Below, piece after piece: positions 17,851-18,048 of a stretch of DNA of 18,048 nt. Every line of letters starts with the position of its first letter. Position 1 is the stretch's first letter. The stretch is from Yimella sp. Lineage in GTDB: Bacteria; Actinomycetota; Actinomycetes; Actinomycetales; Dermatophilaceae. The translations under genes and the position numbers were made by a program. Below the pieces are notes generated by a model. It searched no databases. It was not told the DNA's origin and saw only the letters and a list, made by a program, of their open reading frames with translations. Where the stretch lies: the NCBI GenBank assembly GCA_030150425.1, contig JASLFY010000313.1, positions 1 through 18,048 of the forward strand, given 5' to 3'.

Positions 17851-18048
17851 GGGCTAGCTCGCCTTGCCGAGCTGCACGGTGAGTTTCGAAGGCCGACCGT
17901 CGCGGACGATGGTCAGCAGAACCTTGTCGCCGGCGGCCCTGGTCTGCACGTAGCCGACCAGGGACTCCGACGAGGTGATCGCGGTGTCGTAGACCGCGAC
18001 GGTCGGCCTTAGAAACACACCCTGCACCGCGGCAAGGCGAGCAAGCCC
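17851..18048. repeat. 55-bp imperfect inverted repeat at the window end (probable fold-back)
   Basis: Bases 17994-18048 are the reverse complement of 17851-17905 with 49 of 55 positions identical and no gaps. Mismatches are at 18011, 18017, 18022, 18027, 18029 and 18043. The arms are separated by 88 bp. The repeat runs exactly to the last base of the window, and its inner part contains the end of a coding region. This is typical of a chimeric fold-back at a contig end, although a genuine inverted repeat cannot be excluded. Confidence 0.9.
17854..18048 (-). CDS. C-terminal fragment of a PDZ-domain protein, probably HtrA-like serine protease (partial, upstream end doubtful)
   Basis: On the minus strand a frame runs from the window edge to TAG at 17854-17856. 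The part from about 17993 downward reads DTAITSSESLVGYV, then AAGDKVLLTIVRDGRP, and ends LTVQLGKAS. This is the last half of a PDZ domain, as found at the C-terminus of trypsin-like HtrA/DegP proteases in actinobacteria, which handle misfolded envelope proteins. Neither the protease domain nor the rest of the PDZ domain is inside the window. The first 18 or so codons (18048 to 17994) lie in the inverted-repeat arm and do not resemble the expected glycine-rich PDZ segment, so they are probably artefactual. A site-2 protease or another PDZ protein is an alternative. It converges on the ABC permease across a terminator. Confidence 0.6.
   Translation of the reverse strand, partial: GLARLAAVQGVFLRPTVAVYDTAITSSESLVGYVQTRAAGDKVLLTIVRDGRPSKLTVQLGKAS

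Noticed and set aside
16405..18012. 535-aa open frame on the plus strand overlapping the permease end
   Set aside because: It is a frame-shifted shadow of the permease that runs on through the terminator hairpin and the inverted repeat.

Overview
The window is chromosomal DNA from a very high G+C actinobacterium. Third positions are almost all G or C, and GTG starts and GTGA/ATGA stop-start overlaps are common. Actinobacterial markers include a DUF3263 protein, a WXG100 protein, a groEL2-type chaperonin under paired CIRCE operators, and likely leaderless genes. The genus cannot be fixed from the sequence. An SDR gene divergent from groEL2 recalls Mycobacterium tuberculosis Rv0439c-groEL2 (from memory, not searched).

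Layout. (1) 1-5792: the end of a complex I operon, nuoJ (5' truncated by the window), nuoK, nuoL, nuoM and nuoN, all + strand and coupled by 4-base overlaps. These encode the proton-pumping membrane arm of NADH:quinone oxidoreductase. (2) 5827-8676: a probably leaderless PLP-dependent group II decarboxylase gene, then an unrecognised 496-aa protein with a Rossmann-like core. (3) 8725-9109: a DUF3263 gene with a clear promoter whose -35 lies in a palindrome. (4) 9119-11761: an SDR gene (-) divergent from groEL2 (+). The gap holds two CIRCE elements framing a good promoter, and groEL2 ends in a UUCG-capped terminator. (5) 11793-13893: a stand-alone 2,4-dienoyl-CoA reductase (fadH) with every catalytic and cluster residue in place and a palindrome at its promoter. 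(6) 13922-17674: an orphan WXG100 gene (-), divergent from a MacB/LolD-type ABC ATPase and its 847-aa FtsX-family permease. (7) 17675-18048: a strong terminator hairpin, then the C-terminal end of a PDZ-domain protein (-), probably an HtrA-like protease.

Most of the window is conserved housekeeping DNA. I did not find a convincing new multi-gene system. The best candidates for new biology are the unknown Rossmann protein paired with the decarboxylase, the DUF3263 gene under a palindromic operator, and CIRCE1 lying next to the SDR start codon.

One technical point matters. The last 55 bases (17994-18048) are an 89% identical inverted copy of 17851-17905, which looks like a fold-back artefact at a contig end. 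The upstream part of the PDZ fragment should therefore not be trusted.
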